64,000 nucleotides of DNA from G963662655 sp963666875 (GCA_963666875.2 CAXXPU010000006.1:496001-560000); one strand, 5' to 3'; shown: positions 52,442 to 61,156, counted from the stretch's first letter. Notes: generated by a model not told the origin, from the sequence alone. Program-made: numbers and translations.

Positions 52442-55180
52442 ATGAAAAAGATACTCTGCCTTGCAATTGCAATCCTTTTCACCAGTATGCTGTTTTCAGG
52501 TGTCAGTAAGGAATCTGCCGTTGATTACGTTCTGAAAACTGTGTTGTCAGATCAAACGGATCATCTTGAAGTGTATGTGTCAAAATATCTGATCGCCGAT
52601 TCACTCGATATCTATGACGAGACGATTGCCATACCCTATCCAGCAAGCTGGGTATTCTTCGTGACCGATCATGGGTATGTCGATAACGGAATGAGTACCA
52701 TCAGCCTTTGGGATCCTGACGAATATTCTGAAATGACTTCATTTGAGCTAGATACAATGCTGGATGCGATCAATTGCAGTCAGAAAATTATCACAATGGG
52801 ACAGTGTCACAGCGGTGGATTCGTGAATGGGTTGAATAATGTCTCTGGAGACAGGATTGCAATTTACAGCGCTGTAGCGGCAGATGAAACGGCATGGCAG
52901 GAAAGAATTGTGACATGTTGTGATATGGTAACCTTCTACTTTTTCTGGATCTCGGCGATGAAGGATATGTACCCTCACATCATCAACCATGAAGGTAACA
53001 ATCTTGCGCTACCTTATCTTGATGGTCACCCAACCCAGGAATTTCCATATGAAGTGTTCTACGATCCGTATGTGAGCGATCCATTACCGGAGGAGATTCC
53101 TCTCGATCTTGATAACGATAACCAGATTCAATTGGATGAGGCATTTTTATATACCAATCGCATAAATTACAGATCTCAATTAGACGACCCTCTAAATATT
53201 TACTTCACATTTGGCGATCCGCCCGATCCACCAGAAACCCCACAAGCATCGATCGATACCGGGTTCATCGAGGGCGATGGAATTCTGACTCTTGGAGGGT
53301 ATTGCGGTTCAGTGGAAAACAGTCAGACCGTATCAGGTTCCTTTGTAATCGGTGGGGAGCTTGTCATCGAGTCCGGCGTGACGCTAACTCTTGAAGAAGA
53401 AGGAAAATTCATCCTGACCAACGGCGCTGGGATCGTTGTCGAGAATGGTGCAAGTCTTGTATTGCGGGAGGGAAGCCAGATTATCGGAGATGACGATGAA
53501 TGCAGTATCACCGTACTCCAGGGAGGAAATATCAGTTTCAGAGCAGGAGTATCCGTTGCCTTCAATAGTGAAGAACAAGGACACATATACATTCAGAACC
53601 TGACACCTGAACTTAACTGGAGAGAATTCTCGTTGTCGAATTGCGATATCGAGATTACCGATACGGATGTATTCGTTATCAACATGCTGTCGATCGACGG
53701 TTGCTCTTTTCATATTGAGAATGGCGATGTAGAGATTCTCGAAAACTCCGATATTACCAATTCCAACTTTGAAGTGTTTTCGGATGTCTCTGGGATCGGA
53801 GCTGATTACGAATTCGTGATGGAAGGATGTACTATGCTGGATAACGAATCGAATCCTGCTGTCACGCTAACCAATTACAATACCTTTGCTTTCGTGGACA
53901 ATCATATAGAAAGCCACAGTCAGGGTGGATTCTATGTCTTCGAATGCAATGAAGGTAAATTCAGAGATAACACACTGCTCAATATGGGATCGGCCGCGAT
54001 CAGCCTTTATCATTCGAAAGCAACGATTACGGAAAGAAACATTGTGGATTCGGGGCAAAATGGCGTTGTTGCTTTTCGTGGATCGGGTTGGGAAATGATT
54101 GGTACAAACACCGAAGCGCCTTATCAGGCAATAACTGATTGCGAGCGTGATGCGGTTTTATTCTATTATGACAGTCAACCGACATGTTTCAGGTACAACA
54201 TGGTTTACTATGGAATCAACGACAGGGCTTATCTCATGAATTGTCCAAACTTCTCCGGCTTGAACGAATACATCGATGTGAAATTGAATTACTGGGGAGA
54301 TAACTTCGATCCTCAACGTAGCTACAACCCTTCTATGGTCTATCTCTATGATCCGATCTGGCCTGCACGCCCAAGTCCTGATTCCCTTGAAGTCATGTAC
54401 CAACAGGCACATATTGAATGGGAAGATGGAAATTACAGTGAGGCAAAATCTATCTTCGAGGAGCTCGTCGCAAATCATGCAGATACGATATGGGGGTTTA
54501 GTTCGCTGAAGGATTTGTATTTCCTTGAAATGTGTTGTGGAACAAACCTGTCAGCATTGCAGGACTACTATATCGATCTGCAAGATATTCTTCCCGATTC
54601 GACTTACCAGAATATGTTGAGTTTTCTGTCGAATGCGTGCGATATTGGGCTGAATCAATACAAAGACGCTATCGATTGGTTGGAGACGCAGACAGAAGAT
54701 CCAGCATCGGAATACGACCTGATGTGCTCGATTATCGATCTGGGCTATACATATATACTTATGGAAGACTCTGAGCGCAGTGAGTTCTGCGGGAGATATC
54801 CCGAGTATAAACCTGCGTCAAAAGAAGCATATCTCCAGGAACGTAGCAAGATGATCAATCTAATGGCTAATTCTGGAAGCGATACGAATGACGCACCAAG
54901 CTCTTCTATTATCGGCAGCAACTACCCCAATCCGTTCAATCCGACCACGACGATCTGCTTCTCTGTTCCTGAAGCAAGCAAGGTGGAAATGGATATCTAC
55001 AATATCAAGGGTCAGAAGGTTAAGCGGCTGGTGAATGACGATTACCCGCGTGGTAACCACAAAGTCCAGTGGCATGGCATCAATGATACTGGCAAGCATG
55101 TATCCTCAGGCGTGTATTTCTATCGCTTGAAGGTCAACGGCAAGTCCATCGGCGTGAAGAAAATGCTCATGCTCAAGTAA
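52442..55180 (+). CDS. Secreted clan-CD (legumain/C13-like) protease domain fused to beta-helix, TPR and sorting tail
   Basis: 912 residues from ATG 52442 (AAAGGAG upstream), signal peptide MKKILCLAIAILFTSMLFSG. Residues about 60-270 resemble peptidase family C13: a His-Gly dyad in FFVTDHGYVDNG (His77) and the nucleophile motif KIITMGQCHSGGFVNGL (Cys122), each following a hydrophobic strand, as in legumain and caspases. Then come a beta-helix (about 290-640, EGKFILTNGAGIVVENGASLVLREGSQI), TPR-like helices (about 660-860, YQQAHIEWEDGNYSEAKSIFEELV) and the tail NYPNPFNPTTTICF, YNIKGQKVKRLVNDDY, ending MLMLK. The protease could cleave surface or environmental proteins or cross-link them. Activity is inferred from two motifs only. 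Confidence 0.78.
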   Translation: MKKILCLAIAILFTSMLFSGVSKESAVDYVLKTVLSDQTDHLEVYVSKYLIADSLDIYDETIAIPYPASWVFFVTDHGYVDNGMSTISLWDPDEYSEMTSFELDTMLDAINCSQKIITMGQCHSGGFVNGLNNVSGDRIAIYSAVAADETAWQERIVTCCDMVTFYFFWISAMKDMYPHIINHEGNNLALPYLDGHPTQEFPYEVFYDPYVSDPLPEEIPLDLDNDNQIQLDEAFLYTNRINYRSQLDDPLNIYFTFGDPPDPPETPQASIDTGFIEGDGILTLGGYCGSVENSQTVSGSFVIGGELVIESGVTLTLEEEGKFILTNGAGIVVENGASLVLREGSQIIGDDDECSITVLQGGNISFRAGVSVAFNSEEQGHIYIQNLTPELNWREFSLSNCDIEITDTDVFVINMLSIDGCSFHIENGDVEILENSDITNSNFEVFSDVSGIGADYEFVMEGCTMLDNESNPAVTLTNYNTFAFVDNHIESHSQGGFYVFECNEGKFRDNTLLNMGSAAISLYHSKATITERNIVDSGQNGVVAFRGSGWEMIGTNTEAPYQAITDCERDAVLFYYDSQPTCFRYNMVYYGINDRAYLMNCPNFSGLNEYIDVKLNYWGDNFDPQRSYNPSMVYLYDPIWPARPSPDSLEVMYQQAHIEWEDGNYSEAKSIFEELVANHADTIWGFSSLKDLYFLEMCCGTNLSALQDYYIDLQDILPDSTYQNMLSFLSNACDIGLNQYKDAIDWLETQTEDPASEYDLMCSIIDLGYTYILMEDSERSEFCGRYPEYKPASKEAYLQERSKMINLMANSGSDTNDAPSSSIIGSNYPNPFNPTTTICFSVPEASKVEMDIYNIKGQKVKRLVNDDYPRGNHKVQWHGINDTGKHVSSGVYFYRLKVNGKSIGVKKMLMLK

Positions 55181-55199
55181 TAACTGTATCACAAAAGCT

Positions 55200-55235
55200 A
55201 ACGGGAGAGCCAGCGACAGCTCTCCCGTTTCTATT
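55200..55235. terminator. Intrinsic terminator between convergent units
   Basis: AACGGGAGAGC (55200-55210) and GCTCTCCCGTT (55219-55229) form a perfect 11-bp stem with an 8-base loop followed by TTCTATTT on the plus strand. It sits 20 bp after the protease gene stop and before the minus-strand peptide gene. Confidence 0.85.
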
Positions 55236-55246
55236 TCCATGTCCGG

Positions 55247-55354
55247 CTACGACTTCTGTCTCGAAGTCTTCTCTTTCCTCTTGCCATTCACAGCCTCAAG
55301 GATAAGCTGTACGACCTCCAAGGTGATGATGATCACATTCTTCGGTATTTTCAT
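55247..55354 (-). CDS. Small 35-residue peptide gene downstream of the Fe-S nuclease
   Basis: ATG 55354 has TAGGAGACACCC upstream, overlapping the region just after the nuclease stop codon, so translation should be coupled. It encodes 35 residues: a hydrophobic/amphipathic helix (KNVIIITLEVVQLILEAV) followed by a basic tail (NGKRKEKTSRQKS). It ends before the terminator at 55200-55229, which would serve as its 3' end on the minus strand as well. It was too short to be listed automatically. The good ribosome site and placement support a real gene; function unknown, possibly membrane-associated. Confidence 0.6.
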   Translation of the reverse strand: MKIPKNVIIITLEVVQLILEAVNGKRKEKTSRQKS

Positions 55355-55363
55355 GGGTGTCTC

Positions 55364-56245
55364 CTATGCGGTTTTGGGGATGGGTAGGGCGAGAACGTCG
55401 CGGTAATAGTGGCAGTGCTCGTTCACGGTGCAATAGCTCATACAACGCTTGGGGGTGTCCTCGCGGGTGACGATATGAAGGTTGTTGGCGTCTTTGTGGC
55501 TGTGGGCGAAATCCTCCGCTTCCTGCATGGTCGGGAATACGCGCAGGGCCCGTTTGCCACCGGTCTTATAGACGGCATATTGCGGCTCGGACTGCCAGCG
55601 TTCGGCGGCTGTGCAGGGCGGGATGAAGTCGTCCGGGAACTGCATCGCCTGCCGGATATTCTCGATGCGCGATACGATAAAGGCGCGCGTTTTCTCGTCG
55701 TCCCACAGCGGGATATCGATGGTCTCGACCTGCTCGGGATAGTCGGCATCCTTCTCGCACCGGGCACGGTTCCAGTCGCGGTAGATGGCGACCACCTGGA
55801 GCTTCTCGACCGGGAAACAGTTCTGCCGGTAAAGATAGGCGTACATGTTGAGCTGCTTCTCCCATTCGGCGATCCGCGACGCCCGACCGTGGTTCCATAC
55901 GCCGGTGAACTTGAAATCCGAGATCACACCATCCTCATAGAAATCGACTCCGCCTGTGATGACTGCGCCATCGATCTCCACACGCAGTCTTTCCTCAGAG
56001 AGCGAATTGGCGTCCTCCGCAGCCTCGATCACTTTGTGCATGGCAGATCCCATCAACGACCAGATCATGTCGCTGGCGTCCTGTTTGAGGGCTTGGGCAT
56101 GGCGTTTCTCCAGGATGAGTTGCTTGGTGGGCTTCAAGAGCTGGGTCACCGAGGCAAAACGCTTCTCGCCCTCGCCGGAGTACCAGTTGCTCTCGATGGC
56201 TCGCACCAGCATGTCCGGCAAGCCGTGTTGATTCGTGAGATTCAT
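55364..56245 (-). CDS. PD-(D/E)XK nuclease with Cas4/AddB-type Fe-S cysteines
   Basis: 293 residues. RecB-family nuclease motifs are visible: GSAMHKVIE (His70), GGVDFYEDGVISDFKFTG with Asp101, Asp110 and Lys112 as the D-(D/E)xK core, and WEKQLNMYAYLY as the QxxxY motif. Four cysteines (C211, C268, C272, C278) are arranged one upstream plus three near the C-terminus, the pattern that binds a [4Fe-4S] cluster in AddB and Cas4. The enzyme should degrade or resect DNA ends 5' to 3'. The gene follows the Rad52-like gene with an ATGA overlap (56242-56245), forming an annealase-exonuclease recombination pair as in many phages. No cas genes are nearby. Confidence 0.85.
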   Translation of the reverse strand: MNLTNQHGLPDMLVRAIESNWYSGEGEKRFASVTQLLKPTKQLILEKRHAQALKQDASDMIWSLMGSAMHKVIEAAEDANSLSEERLRVEIDGAVITGGVDFYEDGVISDFKFTGVWNHGRASRIAEWEKQLNMYAYLYRQNCFPVEKLQVVAIYRDWNRARCEKDADYPEQVETIDIPLWDDEKTRAFIVSRIENIRQAMQFPDDFIPPCTAAERWQSEPQYAVYKTGGKRALRVFPTMQEAEDFAHSHKDANNLHIVTREDTPKRCMSYCTVNEHCHYYRDVLALPIPKTA

Positions 56246-57048
56246 GCCGCCTCCTCTGCTCCGCTTTCATGCAGGAGCCTGCGCACCGACGACGCGTTCT
56301 TCGATGTCGCGCTGAGGGCAGCCAGATAGAGTTCGCGTTTCTGCGCTTGCGGCATGGTGGGGTGGTTGAGGACGTTTGTCTCCCACAGCTCGATCAGATC
56401 AAGCTGGGTGCGGATAAGCTTCTTTCGCGCATCCGATGTCTGCGATGAAGACAGCATCGATACGAACTGCCCATGCTTGGACTCGGTCAGCAGTTGTCGG
56501 TCGAGCATATCGTCGAGCTTCGCAAGAATATCCCGATCGACCTTATCCTCGGCATGATCCTTTTCCGGCAATGCCCAATCGGGAAGGATCGGTTCCTGCC
56601 ACCAGCCGGTGACGTTGTCCGAGTTGTGGTAGTGGGCTTTGCGGTCGCTCTTGGGTGGGCGTTCGGGCAGCACATCGACCCAATATTCCGGCAGGTCGTA
56701 CAGATACCGACCGATGCCGAACTTGACCCCGGCGCGTTTCAGGGAATCCGAGAACGCCCCCTTGAGCGCTTCGATCTGGGTGAACTGAGCGACGTCTTCC
56801 TTGGTGATCCACGAATCTTCCAGACGCACTGACAGCCGGCATTTGACGCCGTTGTCCAGCACCTCGTACTCGTCACGCCAACCATCGATGCCGAAGACTT
56901 CGTCCAGCCTTCGCATGATGCCCCGCGCCGTGATATACACCAGCACGTTGGTTTTCTTCGTTCGCTGCGATACGCGGCACACCCGGAACTCGATATCCTG
57001 GCTCGGGAATGGCGCACTCAGCCCCTTCTGAATCTCGATTGTACTCAT
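56242..57048 (-). CDS. Rad52/22-like single-strand annealing protein
   Basis: 268 residues; ATG 57048 after CAAGGAGGAAAC. The first about 125 residues match the Rad52/22 double-strand-break repair fold of phage and plasmid annealases: LSAPFPSQDIEFRVCRVSQRTKKTNVLVYITARGIMRRLDEVFGIDGWRDEYEVLDNGVKCRLSVRL-type order (split here: FPSQDIEFRVCRVS, VFGIDGWRDEYEVL, CRLSVRLEDSW), then ALKGAFSDSLKRAGVKFGIGRYLYDLPEYWVDV. The C-terminal half is variable, helical and lysine-rich. It anneals complementary single strands after resection by the coupled nuclease. A strong terminator lies just upstream, so this pair has its own promoter within 57049-57077 or beyond. Confidence 0.87.
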   Translation of the reverse strand: MSTIEIQKGLSAPFPSQDIEFRVCRVSQRTKKTNVLVYITARGIMRRLDEVFGIDGWRDEYEVLDNGVKCRLSVRLEDSWITKEDVAQFTQIEALKGAFSDSLKRAGVKFGIGRYLYDLPEYWVDVLPERPPKSDRKAHYHNSDNVTGWWQEPILPDWALPEKDHAEDKVDRDILAKLDDMLDRQLLTESKHGQFVSMLSSSQTSDARKKLIRTQLDLIELWETNVLNHPTMPQAQKRELYLAALSATSKNASSVRRLLHESGAEEAA

Positions 57049-57077
57049 GTTTCCTCCTTGGTTTGGTCATAACAAAA

Positions 57078-57127
57078 CCCCTCACCTTTTTTCAGGTCTG
57101 CGCTCAGACCTGGAAAATGGTGAGGGG
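57078..57127 (-). terminator. Nested hairpin terminator of the HEPN gene
   Basis: The outer stem CCCCTCACC/GGTGAGGGG (57078-57086 with 57119-57127) encloses an inner CAGGTCTG/CAGACCTG stem (57093-57100 with 57105-57112). On the minus strand it is followed by TTTTGTT, so it should end transcription of the HEPN gene. Confidence 0.75.
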
Positions 57128-57181
57128 CTCTACACTATCTTATGACGCATTTTGGGAGGAAACGCACGGGAAAGAATTGTG

Positions 57182-57841
57182 CTAGATGTCAGGAATCCTT
57201 ACAGAACCTGAGATTTTTTGCCAAGGCGCTTTACCATGCCTGTCCTTCAGATGTTGCGATAACTCTTCATCAATATACTGGATTAGATTTTTAATGAAGT
57301 TCCGATATTCCTTCACTTCTCCGATTTTAGGGTATATGGTTCTAGCTCCTTTATGTGCGATATCTCCTCTTGTCGTGATTAGACTTGATAGAAGATTATG
57401 GATATCTTGTCCTTGTATCACGTTTGCGAGATTGATTCCTAAACCGCAGAAAATATCATCAATATTGTTAAGGTTTGGAGTGTTCAACCTTTTGATTCGC
57501 GGATCAAGATAGGCATGTAAAGCATCGGACCAATTACCCTCAACAGCATCTTTTAGAATGCCTTTGTTTTTTTCTGCTTGTAGAAACTTGAGGAAATTGT
57601 CAGCATTTATCATCGGCAATGTATTTACCTTCTTCTTGGTGCAATAATACTCGATGATATTCGATGCAAGCAACTCAATATAGTATTCCCACGCAGCACA
57701 AAGCAGTACAATGGCACTTCTTGTAATATGCCCAAGTCCTTTCCTACCTGGTCCTGTACTGAGCTTTCCATGGGCATCAATTAATCCATCTACATCCTTA
57801 AGTAGATAATTCCTGAAATCATTAAATGCTTTCGATGGCAT
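57182..57841 (-). CDS. HEPN-domain protein (RiboL-PSP-HEPN-like), candidate RNase/toxin
   Basis: 219 residues. Helix-rich, with the HEPN catalytic pattern R-x4-H at residues 158-163 (TTRGDIAHKG) and the conserved aromatic/polar face upstream (SAIVLLCAAWEYYIELLASNIIEYY). This layout resembles the RiboL-PSP-HEPN and MAE_28990-type families, metal-independent RNases that act as toxins or defence effectors. No nucleotidyltransferase partner (MNT) or other antitoxin is encoded beside it. It stands alone between the DUF3987 gene and the Rad52 gene, with its own terminator. An abortive-infection role is inferred. The ATG at 57841 has a weak ribosome site (GGGGGTGCT). Confidence 0.75.
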   Translation of the reverse strand: MPSKAFNDFRNYLLKDVDGLIDAHGKLSTGPGRKGLGHITRSAIVLLCAAWEYYIELLASNIIEYYCTKKKVNTLPMINADNFLKFLQAEKNKGILKDAVEGNWSDALHAYLDPRIKRLNTPNLNNIDDIFCGLGINLANVIQGQDIHNLLSSLITTRGDIAHKGARTIYPKIGEVKEYRNFIKNLIQYIDEELSQHLKDRHGKAPWQKISGSVRIPDI

Positions 57842-58149
57842 AGCACCCCCTGTATTCCAATTTTAATGCCTAACTAAATAAAGCGATTCTTCCGCCAATA
57901 GCAGGAATATCGCCAAGAAATGTTGTCGCCTTCGCATCATCGCAGCCTCCGGTGTGGGATTTGTGAGAGATTTTGCGCAAGATTGTTATGCGTGATGAAG
58001 ATGTGTGAAATGATTTATTTATCGGCGGTGATTATGCCAGACAAACGAAAAGGGCACCATGGGGTACCCGGTTCGAATTTACGGATTATTCCGTAACTGT
58101 AAGCCATGCAGTGTATTGCGTGGTGAATTATCTCCGAATTATCTTCGAA
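57842..58149. other. Intergenic with hairpin and 11-bp direct repeats
   Basis: 308 bp without a gene. TTACGGA/TCCGTAA (58079-58096) is a perfect 7-bp stem with no U-tract. GAATTATC occurs three times at exactly 11-bp steps (58125, 58136, 58147), the last overlapping the stop of the DUF3987 gene. GGTTCGAATTT at 58070-58080 looks like a tRNA T-loop, but the flanking bases do not pair. Confidence 0.5.
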
Positions 58150-59516
58150 TTATCCTCCGTATTTACAATAGACCGTGCGTGGCTTGGAGCCTGTCGCCTG
58201 CTTTTCTGCGGCCAGCACCTCCGCCTTTACGAGTGCGTCAAGAGCGGGATTGAGCTGTGCCGCTGTTATCTTGCCTCCCAGAGCTTTATGAAGGTCGGTC
58301 TTCGATATCCCACCTGAGGGGATCAGTGATAGTATGCGCTTCTCGAACTCGGACCGCTTGGTGCTGCCTACCTTCTCGAAGAACGTGATCGCCTGTGCGG
58401 TGAAGAATGCGGTAAGATACGCCGCCCTCATGCCATCTTCGAATGATAGGGTAGCGCTGTTATTCAGAGTCGCTTCCAGGATGGCGAATTTATAGAAGTA
58501 GTCGGACTGCAAGCGACCAAGTGAGGCACAGAGCGCTGGATTCTGCCGGTTCTGCTCAATAATGGCGGACATTTGCTCATACACGGATTCTACAACCGTC
58601 TTGAAATCATTCGACGGGCAGATTGCCTCTGGCGACAATTCGTACAACTGATTGAAGCGCTGATTGATAGCACCTAGTTTCGTCGCATCCGGTGGAGGTG
58701 GGTAGGGCAGGCGTTTCCCGCTATGCAAAAGATTGCACAACAAGAACCTTGCCAGGAACCCCGACACGTAGTCCTCCTTATTCGTATGATGTACAAGCCA
58801 TTCAGGTGTAGAGGCTGCCGCTATGCCGAAGATCGGTTTCGTCAGGATCAGGTCGCCCTCGGTTTTGATAAAGTTAACGCGAATCGTGCCTGGCACACCA
58901 TACATCGTAGTGAACGTTGATTTCATCTGGGGCTCGTTGCGCAACTGTGTAAGTAGCGTTGCGAACTCGTCCTGAACAAGCAGCCCGTGATCGGTTTCCG
59001 TCAATGCCCTGAAGAATGCGCTCTGCGACAACACGACGGGCAGGATAGCAGTGCTTCGGAACCGTCCTCATACGAAGCAACAGGCTTGGATGCGATCTTC
59101 AACGCGGTGGATTTTCTCATCGAGGTGCTGGGTCCGATGATAGCTGACCAAATGTTCGGGTAGATGATCGAAGCACCGTGAGCCAGATGACGGTTTTTGC
59201 CGATCGCTGAGCCGATCGAGGACAGTAACGCGGTGAGGATATACTCCGGTCTGGCTTCAGTACAGGGTTCGTAGACATCAAGGTAGTTACAATAGTATTC
59301 GTTGAGACGATCCTTGTCTATGTGGAAACCATTCTGGATGAAGGTTTCGACGTCCTGCCCAATTGAGACCTCCGGCGGTTGTGGAGGTACCGAAGTCATA
59401 CTTCCTCTAGAGGCATACGGCTCGTCAACTGCCGTCCCAGGATGTCCTGGAGCGGGTTCCAGGGAATCTTCTTCAATATCATCGAAAATCGTGCGCAGAG
59501 TGTTTTCATCTGGCAT
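58150..59516 (-). pseudogene. DUF3987-type primase/helicase-like gene, frameshifted
   Basis: Two overlapping frames together make one protein of about 455 residues. The first (59516 to 59001) has NIWSAIIGPSTSMRKSTALKIA, a P-loop-like motif. The second (open from about 59067 to 58150) has ILPVVLSQSAFFRALTE and GLLVQDEFATLL, a Walker B-like motif, then long helical parts and a winged-helix-like end (GGISKTDLHKALGGKITAAQLNPALDALVKA). This order is typical of DUF3987, proteins of phages and islands thought to act in replication. The second frame is -1 relative to the first, and the junction must lie in 59035-59067. A sequencing error, true mutation or programmed shift are all possible; no slippery run is obvious. 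Its ATG overlaps the recombinase gene end by 11 bp. Confidence 0.72.
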
Positions 59517-60651
59517 TTTTCATCCCCTTGAATGTTTTGTACATCGCGATCATTTCATCGATTTCCTCTTCGGTGAAAGGCAGGTTCTGCAGGATAACCG
59601 GAAGGTCGCCCATCGATGTCCGTCCTTCATTGATTTGGTGTATTCTATCGATCAGTTCTGAGGTGGAGAGGTTGCCATATTCTTTGAAGGTAGTCGTGAT
59701 CTTCTCGTGTCCTATGTTTTGAGATAGCGCCTTATCATCTTTCCGGTTTCTGCTCATTCCCAAGACTTCATCCCAATATCGATGACGGAATTTATGGGGA
59801 GGGTAATACTTCACCCCGGCATCCTTGCAGCGTTCTTCGAGCATACGTCTTATCGTTCCAGTGCTTTCAATGAAGTCGTTTGACAGAGAACTTGATTTTG
59901 CGAAATATAATGCATTTGGGGCTTTGGCCCTTTGAATATTTGGAAATAGAGGATTGTTTTCTTTGTATCCGTTAGTTTTGAGCATCTTAGCGTAGTTGAT
60001 GACAAACTCGTACATCTCGGAATTGATCTTAACAAGGACTGTGGGAAACGCTTTTGAGAACTTCGTTTTCACTCCCAGGCTTGGATCTTGTAGGATTACC
60101 CCATTTGTCGTATCGAAGGCGCATAGTGGCAGGCTTATCAATGCATCAACGCGGATGCCACTCAGGATTAGCATAGCAATAATTGCTTTGTCTCTAAGGC
60201 CCCTATCAGAATCATCTTCAATAGATCGGTACAACTTAATTATCGTATCCATGCTTGGAATTTCGTCTGATGTGACATGCACCCTGCAGTTCCTATCGCT
60301 GCCTTTCGGTGCAAGAAAGCCTGCAAGCTTTTTCATGTTTTTCTTCGAGCGATATCCCGGTTCATCAGCAAGGTATTCGAAGAATTTACGAAGTTCATCT
60401 TGCATCTTTACGCGAGTTGCATCAGACAAGATTGGCTCTCTCTCATGTTCAAGCCAATCCAGAAAATCGATGCATTTCTGCTCTGTCAATTTTCTGAAAT
60501 CATCGGTGAAGTATTCCTGGAAAATCTTCATTGCTCTTTCGAAAACCTGGATGGACTTTTCGCTAAGTTTCTTCTTCCCATACCGCAAGTTCTCGGTATA
60601 TTTTAATATCGCCTTTGCATTGGCATTTTCAGCTTTTTCCCTCTTATTCAT
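59506..60651 (-). CDS. Tyrosine recombinase/integrase, second type
   Basis: 381 residues from ATG 60651 (ATGGAGGAAACCG upstream, 8 bp inside the previous gene). A SAM-like N-terminal domain (SEKSIQVFERAMKIFQEYF) is followed by a catalytic domain with Arg in LILSGIRVDALISLP, His-x-x-Arg in PPHKFRHRYWDEVLG, the GHE box in QNIGHEKITTTF and Tyr in FKEYGNLSTSE. It is clearly different from the recombinases at 28762 and 63003. Two small HTH genes lie directly upstream with overlapping ends, and a DUF3987 gene follows. This HTH-HTH-integrase-replication order is what one expects of an integrated element or satellite. Confidence 0.87.
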   Translation of the reverse strand: MNKREKAENANAKAILKYTENLRYGKKKLSEKSIQVFERAMKIFQEYFTDDFRKLTEQKCIDFLDWLEHEREPILSDATRVKMQDELRKFFEYLADEPGYRSKKNMKKLAGFLAPKGSDRNCRVHVTSDEIPSMDTIIKLYRSIEDDSDRGLRDKAIIAMLILSGIRVDALISLPLCAFDTTNGVILQDPSLGVKTKFSKAFPTVLVKINSEMYEFVINYAKMLKTNGYKENNPLFPNIQRAKAPNALYFAKSSSLSNDFIESTGTIRRMLEERCKDAGVKYYPPHKFRHRYWDEVLGMSRNRKDDKALSQNIGHEKITTTFKEYGNLSTSELIDRIHQINEGRTSMGDLPVILQNLPFTEEEIDEMIAMYKTFKGMKNAR

Positions 60652-61156
60652 CGGTTTCCTCCATGAAGTGTGCAAACTGCACTTTTATGATAGTGTTGGG
60701 TTGGAACAATAGTCTTTTCTTGTTCCTCTTATCGAGGATTCCAGAATTGTACCACTTGAGGATTTCGTCGGTCGAAGATCTCCTATACATTTTCGTTCCG
60801 CATTTCTCACAGTGAGCTGAGATTAGGACATGATAGACTGAAGGAGATACGAGCTTGTTTTTGACCGCAGCATCGGCAATATCATCCTTGCACCTTCTTG
60901 CTTTCTTGCATTTCATACACAGCATCTGAAAGGGCATCAAGGTAACTTTGTTTGCTCTGTGGCGTGTCCTAAGAAATTCTTTCAGGTCAGAACCAGCGAT
61001 GATGTGGCTTCGTTGATAGCGTCCTCTTGTTCTCAGTCCCATCCTGGTCCACCTATTAACCGTTCGTGGCTTTACCCCTACAACACGCGCGGCATCTTTT
61101 ACTGAGTACATACGGTTTTTGCGTATGCTCCTTCCCGTTATTTTCTTCTTAGTCAT
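60644..61156 (-). CDS. HTH plus zinc-ribbon-like DNA-binding protein
   Basis: Start ATG 61156 (AAGGAGGAGCGTG upstream); the longer frame to 61240 runs back over the preceding gene. The 170-residue product has a MerR/excisionase-type HTH (YSVKDAARVVGVKPRTVNRWTRMGL, then GSDLKEFLRTRH) at about 15-70. A Cys-rich section follows at about 80-135 with CMKCKKARRC and later CEKCGTKM, forming a probable zinc ribbon; a basic tail (DKRNKKRLLFQPNTIIKVQF) ends the protein. Proteins of this layout are annotated as helix-turn-helix regulators next to integrases. It overlaps its neighbours by 8 bp on both sides. It may be a recombination directionality factor or a regulator. Confidence 0.75.
   Translation of the reverse strand: MTKKKITGRSIRKNRMYSVKDAARVVGVKPRTVNRWTRMGLRTRGRYQRSHIIAGSDLKEFLRTRHRANKVTLMPFQMLCMKCKKARRCKDDIADAAVKNKLVSPSVYHVLISAHCEKCGTKMYRRSSTDEILKWYNSGILDKRNKKRLLFQPNTIIKVQFAHFMEETDE

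Noticed and set aside
55364..56245. Cas4 nuclease of a CRISPR system
   Set aside because: The four-Cys nuclease pattern fits, but there is no CRISPR array or cas gene in the window, and the gene is coupled to a Rad52-like annealase.
58070..58096. Possible tRNA fragment or attachment site at GGTTCGAATTT
   Set aside because: The five bases on each side of the TTCGAAT loop do not pair on either strand, and no acceptor stem is found.
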